The notes beneath the pieces are model-generated. The model had not been told where the DNA came from. It saw only the letters and a program-made list of their open reading frames with translations, and did not search any database. Below are positions 25,550 to 35,099 of a stretch of 64,000 nt of DNA, one piece after another. A program made the position numbers and the translations under genes. Each line of letters begins with the position of its first letter. The stretch's first letter is position 1. This DNA comes from Brachionus manjavacas (Eukaryota; Rotifera; Eurotatoria; Ploima; Brachionidae): the NCBI GenBank assembly GCA_019054805.1, contig JAHQIY010000004.1, positions 8,564,501 to 8,628,500 on the forward strand, given 5' to 3'.

Positions 25550-26740
25550 TTAGATGATGGCTAAGGCAATAAAAAATCAAAAAAAGATCAACAATTTAAT
25601 TGAATAATCTAAAAATTATTTTCATAAGACTTCTGCAGTTAATACATCCAATAAATCCAAGCTCTGCAAAAATTAAACGCATTATCTGATACAATTCACT
25701 GCATCAATTTTGAGCTCTTAGTTTTGTTCTAAGTTAAAGGTTGTAATTGGAATGATTTTTTGGTATCATTGTTATGTTTGCAGTTTTCAAAGTTCTCTTA
25801 ATCCCAAGTGTTAAGACTAAATACTTCTGATGAAAAATCCCCAAAAAATTTTCCTTTTTCTTCATCTGTATCATCTGTATCTGTATCTGTATATAGTGGA
25901 TTTTCGCCATCTTTTTAATAAATTCAAACCAACTTTAATTCCAAAATTTTTTTACTTTAGAATCCGATGTCAACTTATTGTTTAGTCCTTTAAGTTTCTC
26001 GTTATTTTTCTACGTTCTTCAATTAGATTTACTATTTTAGGTGGAAGACTTGATCTGGAAATTTTTTGGGACTGAAATGGTATACTTTTATATGCCGCAT
26101 TGATTATTTTTTGAGTAGTTTTGTTGTTTAGATCATCAATTTATGGTTGCCTTTTATTTAGAGCTTGGTGTTTAAGAACTTCTTTAAATGAGGTTTATTT
26201 TTTTTTAATAAATATTTATTTGTGAATAAGCAATTTAAGGATTTGTATGTTTCTATCGGGAAATGGTCACTCGTCATATCCTGACTATTTAATACTTAAA
26301 AGTCAGTTATTTTGTCTTCTAACGAAAAAGAAACTGGAAAGAGGTTTAGAATTTCAAAGTATTACCTATTAAAAATATTAAAAGTTCGACTTTTGTCATT
26401 TTTTAATGAGAATTCTAGTTCATTGATTATCCTTCTGAAAAAAGGCAGATTTGTTTCTAAAAAAGACCTATTTGAAAAATAATTTGTAGATTAACTCGAG
26501 GGCGGTTCCGAGTGGCGTAGACCCTCTTTTCAGCACTCTTGTTAGGAAATAAAAAGTTCAACTGAGCACCATTTTAAAGCGAGTCTAAAGGAGTCTTGTA
26601 TTTAGTTTGATTTGTGGTTGTGTTTGAGTATTCGTAAATTTCTTTGGCAATTAGGTCGAGGTTTTTTTTCGATTTTAAAAATTTTTAAAATTTTAAAAAT
26701 GTTTTAGCATTCAAGTCACCTTCAATGATGTATTTTTAAA
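25550..26740 (-). mobile_element. Decayed LINE: endonuclease plus start of reverse transcriptase
   Basis: Read on the minus strand from the right: IIEGDLNAK at about 26735-26709 is the GDFNA motif of APE-type endonucleases; SDHFPIE at about 26272-26250 is the SDHxPI motif that ends that domain. Then LPPKIVNLIEERRKITRNLK matches the linker of Jockey/CR1-type elements; FFGDFSSEVF and TLKTANITMIPKKS at about 25840-25758 match the entry to reverse transcriptase. Several stops and frame changes break it, so it is an inactive copy lying antisense-to-end beside Notch. Confidence 0.65.
25860..25893. repeat. ATCTGT microsatellite
   Basis: Consecutive copies of a six-base ATCTGT-like unit, embedded in the LINE remnant. 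Confidence 0.6.
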
Positions 26741-26899
26741 ATTCTTATTTATTTTATTGAATAATTAAAAATTAAGCAACATTTTTGGTAGATTAAAGAG
26801 ATCAAAAACAAAAAATTGACTCTTTTTGCAAGATTTATCTTAATCCAAATGAGTTCTGAAGAAAAAGAGTCAAACGGAAAGTCTTGTATAAATTATTTT

Positions 26900-27120
26900 T
26901 CAATCGGTATAAATGGTCCAGCTGCCTCAACCAGAGGAGAAAAGAGAAATAAACGATTATCACGCCTCAGTTAGTTCCAGATTGAATTTCTTCACAAACA
27001 GAGAAGCAGGCCTGTGGAATAGCCTTCGAAACAACGTTGTAGAGTCAGAAAATTTAAACAAATTCAAAGCGAGGCTAGATAAGTGGCTAGCAAAAAGTGA
27101 AGAAGAGATGACTTAAATGG
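26900..27120 (+). mobile_element. LINE reverse-transcriptase C-terminal fragment
   Basis: The frame from 26913 ends DYHASVSSRLNFFTNREAGLWNSLRNNVVESENLNKFKARLDKWLAK, the signature that closes many CR1/Jockey-type LINE polymerase proteins (FFTNRVxxxWNSLPxxVVxAxSxNxFKxRLD). The segment before it reads as the related TRGEKR stretch only after a frame change. Only the last 70 or so codons remain. Confidence 0.7.
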
Positions 27121-27339
27121 GAACCATTCAGGAAATCGGTCAAAAAAAAAATCAATATTTTAAGCTTTATATTAACTTCTTAGATTACAATATTTATTTA
27201 TTTATTTAAAAAAGCATTATAAAAATTTTGTTCTAAATAAATCTATGGAGTACTAGTTTTTACTGCTATAGCTGTAAGTTACTACGCTACAGCTTGTGGA
27301 TAAGATCCGCGCACCTAACCCATTCAGTCACTCAGCCAC

Positions 27340-27690
27340 ATAGTAGTAGTAGTATTAATAAATACTGCGACCCGTTCGAGTAAAGCTCAAATAAAGCTAT
27401 GGCAGTAAATACTTCTTGTATTTTTTTGAATGCATCAAACACTGAAAAAAATGATTCTTTAATGTTTTTTTTTCCATTTTCAACCATCATTTCATTTAAT
27501 CAACTATCCATCTAACTTGACTTTGAAAGTATTCATTGATTCAGCATTCTCAATCTCTTGAGGAAGACTATTCCAATCATTAACTACTCGGTTTGTTAAG
27601 AAATTGAAGCGTTGCATACACCTTTTCCCTTCTTCTCTAACCAAACATTTTGTATGTCTCCTCAAGTTGTAACATAAAGACTCATTTTTA
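27340..27690 (-). mobile_element. LINE 3' end with TAC-repeat tail
   Basis: On the minus strand, about 27655-27490 reads LRRHTKCLVREEGKRCMQRFNFLTNRVVNDWNSLPQEIENAESMNTFKVKLDG, the same C-terminal signature as at 26913 and 45120. It is followed by a 3' untranslated stretch similar to that at 61700-61760 and a (TAC)4 tail (27344-27357 as TAG on plus). It faces the plus-strand fragment tail to tail. It is an inactive 5'-truncated insertion. Confidence 0.7.
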
Positions 27691-27699
27691 ATTTACTTC

Positions 27700-28328
27700 A
27701 TATTCATATAATAATGATATTATTTTTATTATATTTATTATATTATATTTATATGTAAATTTTCGTACAAGCTCCAAAATGATCAGCCGTAAGCAATTAA
27801 AAAAATAAATCTCTATTTTTATGAACTTTTTTTATTTATAATTAATTTTATATTAAATCATTAATAGAAAAATTTTTTGATAAAAATTTTTTAGCCCAAA
27901 CAAAAACAAACAAACACTTCATATCATTATTTGTATGCTATACAAAAAATCCAAAAGCCGACACGACACAATCCTTTAAATTAATTTAAAAAAAAAAAAA
28001 GAAATAAACAAAAAACCTCCAAGTATACAATTCGTCATTTAAACATTTTAAATACATTATCATCCTTTTTAATTTTGTTTATTAATTAAATAAAACGAAT
28101 TCGATAAAAACATCTCCACTCAGCACAAAAAAGAACAAAAGAATAAACAAAAAAAAAAAACAAAATAAAAATCCTAAATAGCCTTTTTGAATTGTGTGCA
28201 TAAAAAAGGCCAAATATACTTAACAACCATACGTAAAAAAATGCCTAAAAATGTACATTAATTTAAAAAAAGAAATTAAAAAAAGAAAAAAGAAAAACTA
28301 ACACGGAATTACAATCTTAAACTCAAGT
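27700..28328. other. 3' flank of Notch
   Basis: Very AT-rich, no gene. A possible polyadenylation signal for Notch (AATAAA on minus) lies at 28078-28083. Nothing else is recognisable. Confidence 0.3.
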
Positions 28329-31283
28329 CTAAAAATAAGCCGCATACTGACTCGGATAGAGCTGAGCGCTTTGCTGGCCTTGAGCGGCGGACATCTCTTG
28401 CTTCACTTGAAACTGAGCACCTTTAGCTCCATAGCCACCATCGCTCATGAAGCCCATGTTAACATTTCCGCCTAGTGACGACGCATCGAACTTGGTTTCC
28501 ATGGTAACCGGCTTCAAATAGAACGGCTGAGCGCTGGAATAGGAGTAGCTGGAGTCGCCGTAGTAGTAGGCCGAGTAGTCGTATTGGTTGGCGTAGGAGT
28601 AGACGGGCTGTAGGGTGTAGGGGGGCGGCGACGGAGTGCTGGACTTTTTGGCCGACTTTTTGCTCTTGACACTGCGGCTCTCGGCCACAAGCGTTTCATT
28701 CAGCTTGCGCTTGGTCGACACGGACTTGAGCAGCTTGTTGTCGGAGGCTGGTGTGGGCGGAAGCGGCGGCGGTGCCAGCGGTCCACTCATCATGCCGCCA
28801 CTCTTCACTGTCTTTATTTGCCTGGGCATCGAGTGCACGCCGCTCATCGCCTCCATCACCGCCTTCATCTTGTTGTACTTGATCTCGTCGTCGCCGCTGA
28901 CAAACGCCTCGTGCTTGATCAACAAGTCGGCCACCTGCAAAGTGCACATTTCGCTCAGGCCGCAGCTCAACGGGGTCTTCTCGTCGTTGTCCTGCATGTT
29001 GACATTGGCGCCCGACTTGAGCAGAGCGCTGGCGCCGCTCACATTGTTGACTTTGGCGCACCAATGCAGCGCACTGCGTCCCTCGTTGTCGGTGGCGTTG
29101 ACAGTGGCGTTGTAGTCGATCAAGAGCTGTACAATGGCGTTGAGGCTGAGTCGGCACGCGATTATGAGGCCAGTGTCGCCCAGGTCGTCGTTGGTCTTCG
29201 AGTCGATCAGGTCGTACTTGTCGTCGAGAAGCAAGTTGGCGTGGTTGAGCGCGTTGTTGGCGCACAGCATGCTGTTGCAGTGGTCCAGTATCAATTTGAC
29301 AATGTTGTAGTGGTTGGCGCATATGGCCGTGTGCAGCACGTTGCGGCCGTACTTGTCGAACGCGTTGAGGTCGGCGCGGTGCCGCATGAGCCGCTCGCAG
29401 ACGTGGTAGAGGCCGGCGCGCGCCGCCAAGTGCAATGCGCTCTCGCCGTCACTGTTTTGCGCGTGCAGGTCGGCGCCGCTGTTCACCAGCGAGTCGATGC
29501 AGTCGGCCGTGCTGGCCTCGGTGAGGTTGGAGTGCGCGTGCTTCGACCGGCCCAGCACGAACAGCATGAGAGGCGTGAGGCCCGACGAGTGGGTCTTGTA
29601 GTTGGCCGGGTGCAGATGCGACTCGGGTAGGGACTCGGGCGGCGACGGGTAATAGTCCGGCACGCCTGACCTGCTCTCGCCCTTTTTCGCCTTGGCCAAG
29701 TCGATGTCGCCGTACTCGTTTTCGGGCGACATGGTGCACGATTTTTGTCTGCTCAAAAATTTGCTCGCCAACGACGCCGCCATTCTGTTTGTCTTGTCGC
29801 TTTGGTACGCGCAGCTGGCCGCTTCGGGCTCGAATTTGTGGTCGGCCGAAACCGGCGGGAACCAGACGGCGGCCTTGACCCGCTTTTGCTGCTTGATGAT
29901 GACGGTGAGCGCCAGTGAGATGCCGACCAGCAGAGCAACGGACAACAGGCACAGGCTGACGGTGAGCGTGGAGTCGGAGCTGTTGGCCCGAGTGGAAAAT
30001 TGGTCGTGAGGTGTTTTGTTGTCGCCGCCGCCGCCGCCACCGCCACCGCCGCTTTGGTACGCCTCGTAGCTCACGTTGGACACGTACTTGGGAAAGAGAT
30101 CGGACGCTTTTCTCACTTGCTCAAGCACTTGGTTCACGTCGCTGTTCTGCAGGCACACACTGGCCGTGGGCTTGTGCGCCTCTGCACCTGCGCCGCCCAG
30201 CTCGTTCTGAATACAAGCCGATATGAAGATGAAATAGATTTTGGTCCATGTGACGCTTGGCGACGTGCCGTTGCCGGGCTGGTACGCGTAGATCATGTCT
30301 TGTTGAGCTGCTGTTTTCTTGACGCTGATCATGATGCCGAAGCGTTTCTCGAACTCGCTGATTATTTGGTGCCGGCGCTGCTCGAACTCGGCCGGGCCTA
30401 TGTTGACGACGAGCACGAAAGCGCCGTCGGTCTCGTTATCGCGAGCCGTCGGCTTCTGAATCAACGAGTCGCAATTGGCGCCAGTAAAGCCCTGGCCGCA
30501 CTCACACAAGTACTTTGGCTCGTGGCCAAAAGCGAGAGAGACGCACGTGGAGTTGTTGAGGCACGGTCTGCGCAGCGCACACACGTCCTCCTGGTGGCAG
30601 TTTTTGCCCGCGTAGCCGACGGGACACCGGCACTGGTAGTCGTCGAGCAGCGAAGTGCACTCGCCTCGCACACAAGGACTCGACCTGCATCTGTCCGCCC
30701 TCGTCGAGCAGTCGGCGCCCTCGAAGCCCTGCCGGCACACGCACCTCGGCTCCTGGGTGGCCTCGTCGTGCACGCAAACGGCCCCGTTTTTGCACACGTC
30801 CTGGCTGGAGCACTTCATTTTTGTCTGGCAGTAGCGGCCGATGTACGGCCACTGGCAATCGCACTCGTACGAGTTGATGCCGTCTATGCACAGGCCGCCA
30901 TTGAAGCACGTGGCGTTCAGGCAGTCGTTGACGTTGTCGGCGCAAGTGGGCCCGGCGAAGCCCGGCTTGCACTGGCAGTAGTAGCCGATGGCGTCCGACT
31001 GGGCGTTGCAGTAGCCGTTGGGCGAGCACGGATCGGGCGAGCACGGCGTCAGGGTCGACTGCTCGCAATGCTTGCCCGTGAAGCCCGGCTTGCACGTGCA
31101 GATTTTCAGCACGTTGGTCGCGTTGTGCTCTAGTCGGTAGCAAAGGCCGCCGTTGTAGCACTTGAAGTTGTCCGCTGGGTCGGCCGAGTCGTACGCGTCG
31201 TATTTACAGCTTTTGATTGTGTAGCCGTGTGAGTTCATAGTCAGCAGGAGAACTACGGCTAGTATCTTTACGGCTTGTGTCAT
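28329..31283 (-). CDS. Notch: Notch receptor, short form lacking LNR modules
   Basis: This single exon encodes 984 residues. Domains in order: signal peptide 1-20; six EGF repeats (26-73, 81-114, 118-152, 158-192, 196-229, 232-271; the third starts NVNDC like calcium-binding types); heterodimerisation domain 288-408 (FVLVVNIGPAEF, SVKKTAAQQDMIYAY, VCLQNSDVNQVLEQ match NOD/NODP); nine glycines 412-420; membrane span about 440-463; basic stop-transfer KQQKR; RAM motif WFPPV at 474-478; ENEYGDIDL like the conserved DEWGDEDL; ankyrin repeats about 568-796 (ESALHLAARAG, GRSALHWCAKVNN, GANVNMQDNDEKTPL); basic nuclear signals near 857-881; a Pro- and Tyr-rich tail. Notch is a cell-contact receptor whose cleaved intracellular part drives CSL-dependent transcription. 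Most Notch proteins have ten to 36 EGF repeats and three LNRs; here residues 272-287 join EGF6 directly to the heterodimerisation domain. The gene is intronless and GC-rich. Confidence 0.93.
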   Translation of the reverse strand: MTQAVKILAVVLLLTMNSHGYTIKSCKYDAYDSADPADNFKCYNGGLCYRLEHNATNVLKICTCKPGFTGKHCEQSTLTPCSPDPCSPNGYCNAQSDAIGYYCQCKPGFAGPTCADNVNDCLNATCFNGGLCIDGINSYECDCQWPYIGRYCQTKMKCSSQDVCKNGAVCVHDEATQEPRCVCRQGFEGADCSTRADRCRSSPCVRGECTSLLDDYQCRCPVGYAGKNCHQEDVCALRRPCLNNSTCVSLAFGHEPKYLCECGQGFTGANCDSLIQKPTARDNETDGAFVLVVNIGPAEFEQRRHQIISEFEKRFGIMISVKKTAAQQDMIYAYQPGNGTSPSVTWTKIYFIFISACIQNELGGAGAEAHKPTASVCLQNSDVNQVLEQVRKASDLFPKYVSNVSYEAYQSGGGGGGGGGDNKTPHDQFSTRANSSDSTLTVSLCLLSVALLVGISLALTVIIKQQKRVKAAVWFPPVSADHKFEPEAASCAYQSDKTNRMAASLASKFLSRQKSCTMSPENEYGDIDLAKAKKGESRSGVPDYYPSPPESLPESHLHPANYKTHSSGLTPLMLFVLGRSKHAHSNLTEASTADCIDSLVNSGADLHAQNSDGESALHLAARAGLYHVCERLMRHRADLNAFDKYGRNVLHTAICANHYNIVKLILDHCNSMLCANNALNHANLLLDDKYDLIDSKTNDDLGDTGLIIACRLSLNAIVQLLIDYNATVNATDNEGRSALHWCAKVNNVSGASALLKSGANVNMQDNDEKTPLSCGLSEMCTLQVADLLIKHEAFVSGDDEIKYNKMKAVMEAMSGVHSMPRQIKTVKSGGMMSGPLAPPPLPPTPASDNKLLKSVSTKRKLNETLVAESRSVKSKKSAKKSSTPSPPPYTLQPVYSYANQYDYSAYYYGDSSYSYSSAQPFYLKPVTMETKFDASSLGGNVNMGFMSDGGYGAKGAQFQVKQEMSAAQGQQSAQLYPSQYAAYF

Positions 31284-31384
31284 CTTCTGTTTTTGCTGTT
31301 GATCTAATTGTAGATGTAATTGTAGCTGTAATTGTAGCTGTAATTGTTGTTGTAATTGTTGTTGTAATGGTTGGTGTTGTTGCC
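31284..31384 (-). repeat. Notch 5' leader with short tandem repeats
   Basis: Just upstream of the Notch ATG the sequence repeats TAATTGTAGCTG and then TAATTGTTGTTG-like 12-base units (about 31305-31375). It should be transcribed in the Notch leader if transcription starts further up. The transcription start is not visible. Confidence 0.5.
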
Positions 31385-32800
31385 AATTCTACTCAAAACA
31401 TTTATCTATGTTGACAAAACAAACAAAGAGAGAAAAAATTAGAAAATTTTAAATTTTTGAAATTATTTGTACATTTTTTTTTAAATAAAAAAAAATTTAA
31501 ATTTTTGAGAGTTGATTTTTTTGTTGACTGCTAATTGCATTTATCTTTGTTGACCAAAGAAATAGACAGAGAAAAAAAAAATTATTTTTTATTTATTTTT
31601 TAAAATATTCATTCAATTTTAAATTTAAAAAAAAAATTTGAATTTTCTTCTTGATAATTTTGTTGCCAATATACTTTAACATTTATCTTTGTTGACCAAA
31701 GAAATAGACAGAGAAAAAAAAAATTATTTTTTATTTAATTTTTAAAATATTCATTCAATTTTAAATTTAAAAAAAAAAAGTCAAATTTTCTTCTTGGCAA
31801 TTTATTGCCAATATTCTTATAACATTTATCTTTGTTGACCAAAGAAATAGAGAGAGAGAGGAAAAAATTATCTTTAGTTGAATTTTTTTAATTATTTTTA
31901 AGTTTAGAAATAATTGAAATTTTTCTAGGGATGTTTTTTTTCACAAATTCTTCTCATTACATTTATCTTTGTTTACCAAAAATTATAGAGTGAGAGAGAA
32001 TGAGAAATAAATTATTTTTTCTGAAATTTTTTGAAATATTTATTCAATTTTAAATTTAAAAAAATTTGAATTTTCTAATTGATAATTTTACTGCTAATAT
32101 ACTTATAACATTTATCTACCATGACCAAAGAAATAGATAGAGAGGAAAAAATTTTTAAATTGACTTTTTGAAGTTATTTGTCAATTTTTCTAAGTAAAAA
32201 AAATTTAAATCTTTTAGAACTGATTTTTTTGGCTGCTAATTCTTCTTTTTGAATTTATCTTATGTTGACCATAGAAATAGAGCGAAAGAAAAATAAATTA
32301 TTTTATCTTTAAATTTTTAAAATATATTTTCAATTTTAATTTAAAAGACAAAAATAAATTTTTTTTTGTTGCTAATTCTACTTTTAAAATTTATCTATGA
32401 TGACCAAAGAAATAAAGAGAGAGAGAGAAAAAAAAATTTAATTTTATTAAAATTGACTTGATTTTTTAATTAAATTAAACTAGAGATGTTTTTTTTTTAA
32501 TTTTTCTGTGCTGACCAAAAAAAGAGAGGGTAAAAAAATTTTTTCATCTTGAATTTTTTGAAATTGTTTTTACAATTTTAAATTCAAAAAAGAAAAGTTA
32601 AAATTTTCTTAAAAACTATTTTTTTTCTTGTTGCTAATTCTACTTAAAACATTTTTGAATGTTGTATGTTGACCAAAAAAAAGAGAGTCGGAAAAAAATT
32701 TGCTTATTTTAGATTTTTGAATTTATTTGTACATTTTTAAGTTGAAAAATATTGAAATTTTCCTAAAGTTAATTTTTAGTAAAAGACAAATTTCAAATGT
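31385..32800. repeat. Tandem array, about ten copies of a ~140-bp unit upstream of Notch
   Basis: The core CATTTATCTTTGTTGACCAA followed by AGAAATAGAnAGAGA recurs at about 31399, 31539, 31680, 31823, 31960, 32109, 32253, 32389, 32500 and 32650, with spacings mostly 136-150 bases. Each unit also carries a long AAATTTTAAATTTAAA-like stretch and TTGCTAATTCTACTT. Central copies (31539 to 31823) are nearly identical while outer copies have drifted, the usual result of unequal exchange. Each core holds CTTTGTT (SOX-like) and the imperfect palindrome CTTTGTTGACCAAAG. The array sits in the promoter-proximal position of Notch. Confidence 0.8.
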
Positions 32801-33092
32801 GATTAAAAGTTTCCCATCAAATTGAATTGGTCTAAAATCTGCTTCGATACGCACTATTAATTTGTTTAAAGATATATCTAAATTAATAAATATTCCCATA
32901 GATTGTCATATCGAATGCATTTTAGATTAGTAAGCGGACAAGTGGCCTCTAACTAAACAAACATTAGCGTCTGCTGGATCTCGAGTGCTTTGCGATGAGA
33001 AATAGAGCCCTGTGTCGAGATTTATTAATGGACAATTGAATGTACAATGGTCACTCGTTGTCACAGCTCGACAACAGATTAAGTAAGACTTA

Positions 33093-33235
33093 GCACAGCG
33101 AACATGTGTGCTTGCAACCACTCGAGCAAATGCTTATCTAACCAATTCTAACCAATTCAATGCTGACTGAGAATTTTTCTAATTTTACAATTTTTATACA
33201 AATTGTGAGAAGTGGACAAATAATGATGATTTTTT
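33093..33235. repeat. Duplicated ~140-bp block, copy 1
   Basis: It shares with 34947-35088 the string AACATGTGTGCT, then TCGAGCAAAT, TTATCTAA, and, about 60 bases on, ACAAATTGTGAGAA and AATAATGA. The order and spacing are kept. It lies about 1.8 kb upstream of the Notch start codon. Confidence 0.6.
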
Positions 33236-34946
33236 TTCTTATTCTTAATGAGTTAATTGGTTCAGTGCATCGTATAGAAATAAATTTTTTTCTTTGATTA
33301 AAAGTGATAAATTTCAAAAATCTAATTTTGTTTTTTTAAAATAAAATTTTTATTTTTTTGCTAGATATAGATAAGCAAATACAATAAAATCCTGAAACTT
33401 CCTTCGTAATTTTGTTACTTATGTTCTATCTGTTCAATTGAAAACACTTGTCATTTTAAAGAATTTTTTTAGGGATGTAAAAAATGGTCTTAAGATTTAA
33501 ATAATAAACTTTTATTTTATCTTATTTTATAAACAACGCAATAACCCTTCGCAATAAATACAAAATCTTAGACTTTAAAAAAAATTATTTTTTTTATTTT
33601 TTAAATTTTTATCAGTCTGAAAATTAAAATTATAAAAAAATTATTAAATAATTTTTTTAATTGTATAAAATCTAACCAAATCGCCCTAAATGAATATTTT
33701 AAAAAGTCTTATTTTATTTTTTAATTATTTATACTTATAAATATTTTTCTTATTTTTGTTTCAATTATCCTCTCTCAATTTTTATAAATAGTTTTTTGAA
33801 AAACCCTAAAAACATAAAGAGTACTATTGTACCAAAATATTTGAAAAAATTGAAAAAAATTTAATAATTAATTTATTACTAATTATTAATTAAATTCTTG
33901 AATTTTTCCTATTACCAATTTTTATACTGTTTTCTCAGCTAAATTTTAAAAAATTTACATATTGAGTTTGTCCCTTTAAATAAAATGATTCTAAAATACA
34001 AAATACAAGAAAATCTTTTTGGTAAAAAAATATTCTTTTTGTGTGACAAAAAATGTCCTTTATTAAATTAAATTTTTTAATGAAATAGCTTAAATGTTTT
34101 GTTTATCAAACATCTGAACAACGCATCATAAAAAGTGTATTGAATCTTTTAAATTTGTTAAAACATACATAAAACATTATTGAGTATATTTTTAGGATGT
34201 TTATCTAAAATATGAGATAAAGCTTGTCGGGCTGCAAACTTTGGCTATTAAAAGGTCCTTTATAAAAAGATGGCTTAAAATGAACTAAACAGAACTAAAT
34301 CTTCAAGAAATTCTCATCTAAACACAAAAATACTAACCTTTCTAGTCCAAAAGTGATATTAGTCATTGTTATCTCTATATTCAAAATAATTATTTAGAAA
34401 TGAAAAAATTATTTTATCAAAAAATCAATTTTTATCAAAAAAATTTAATCAAAAATCAAACATAAATTTTTATATGGTATGCTCTAATTTTTAATTTAAC
34501 TTTAAATAAAATTGATTCTATTGATAATAATTTTCAAAAAAACAAACAATAAATTTTTATTTGAGTAAAAAAATTAAACTAATTAATTGAGCTTGAAGCG
34601 TGACATTTTTTTTAGAAATCAAGGTTTAACTCTTATTCAAAATTTCATTAATATTTAAAATTAGTCTAAAGGACACTCGAAACTGAAATTGGAAATTTTC
34701 TAAATTATTATTTTAAATAAATTAATTAATTTTGGCAATTTTTTAAAACAATAAATTTAGAAATACAGGTCACTTTTGTCCGCACATCTTCTTTTAATTG
34801 AAACTAAATGACATTCTGCCAAAGTCTCCTAAATATCACTATCAACATTTGTTGATTTTTCGGGAAGAGTGTACAAATACTTGAAATAAAAAATTTCCTT
34901 GAGTCCTTTAAAGCTTTGACAAGAGCTTAAATAATAGTACCTTGAA

Positions 34947-35088
34947 AAGCAAACATGTGTGCTCGAGACGAGTCGAGCAAATAATTATCTAATCAGAGTG
35001 ACAATTCAAAACAGACTTTGGAATTTTTTAATTTAACAACTTAAACAAATTGTGAGAATTGAGGAAATAATAATGAATATTTTATTTT
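34947..35088. repeat. Duplicated ~140-bp block, copy 2
   Basis: Second copy of the block at 33093-33235 in the same orientation, about 1.85 kb away. The core AACATGTGTGCT is identical and the flanks have drifted. Confidence 0.6.
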
Positions 35089-35099
35089 AAATGTAAACA

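Noticed and set aside
28514-31161. Several long frames on both strands across Notch
   Set aside because: They are GC-rich shadows of the Notch exon with low-complexity Arg, Val or Ala composition.
31385-32800. CRISPR-like array
   Set aside because: Units are about 140 bp, degenerate and in animal DNA; they are a minisatellite, not repeats with unique spacers.
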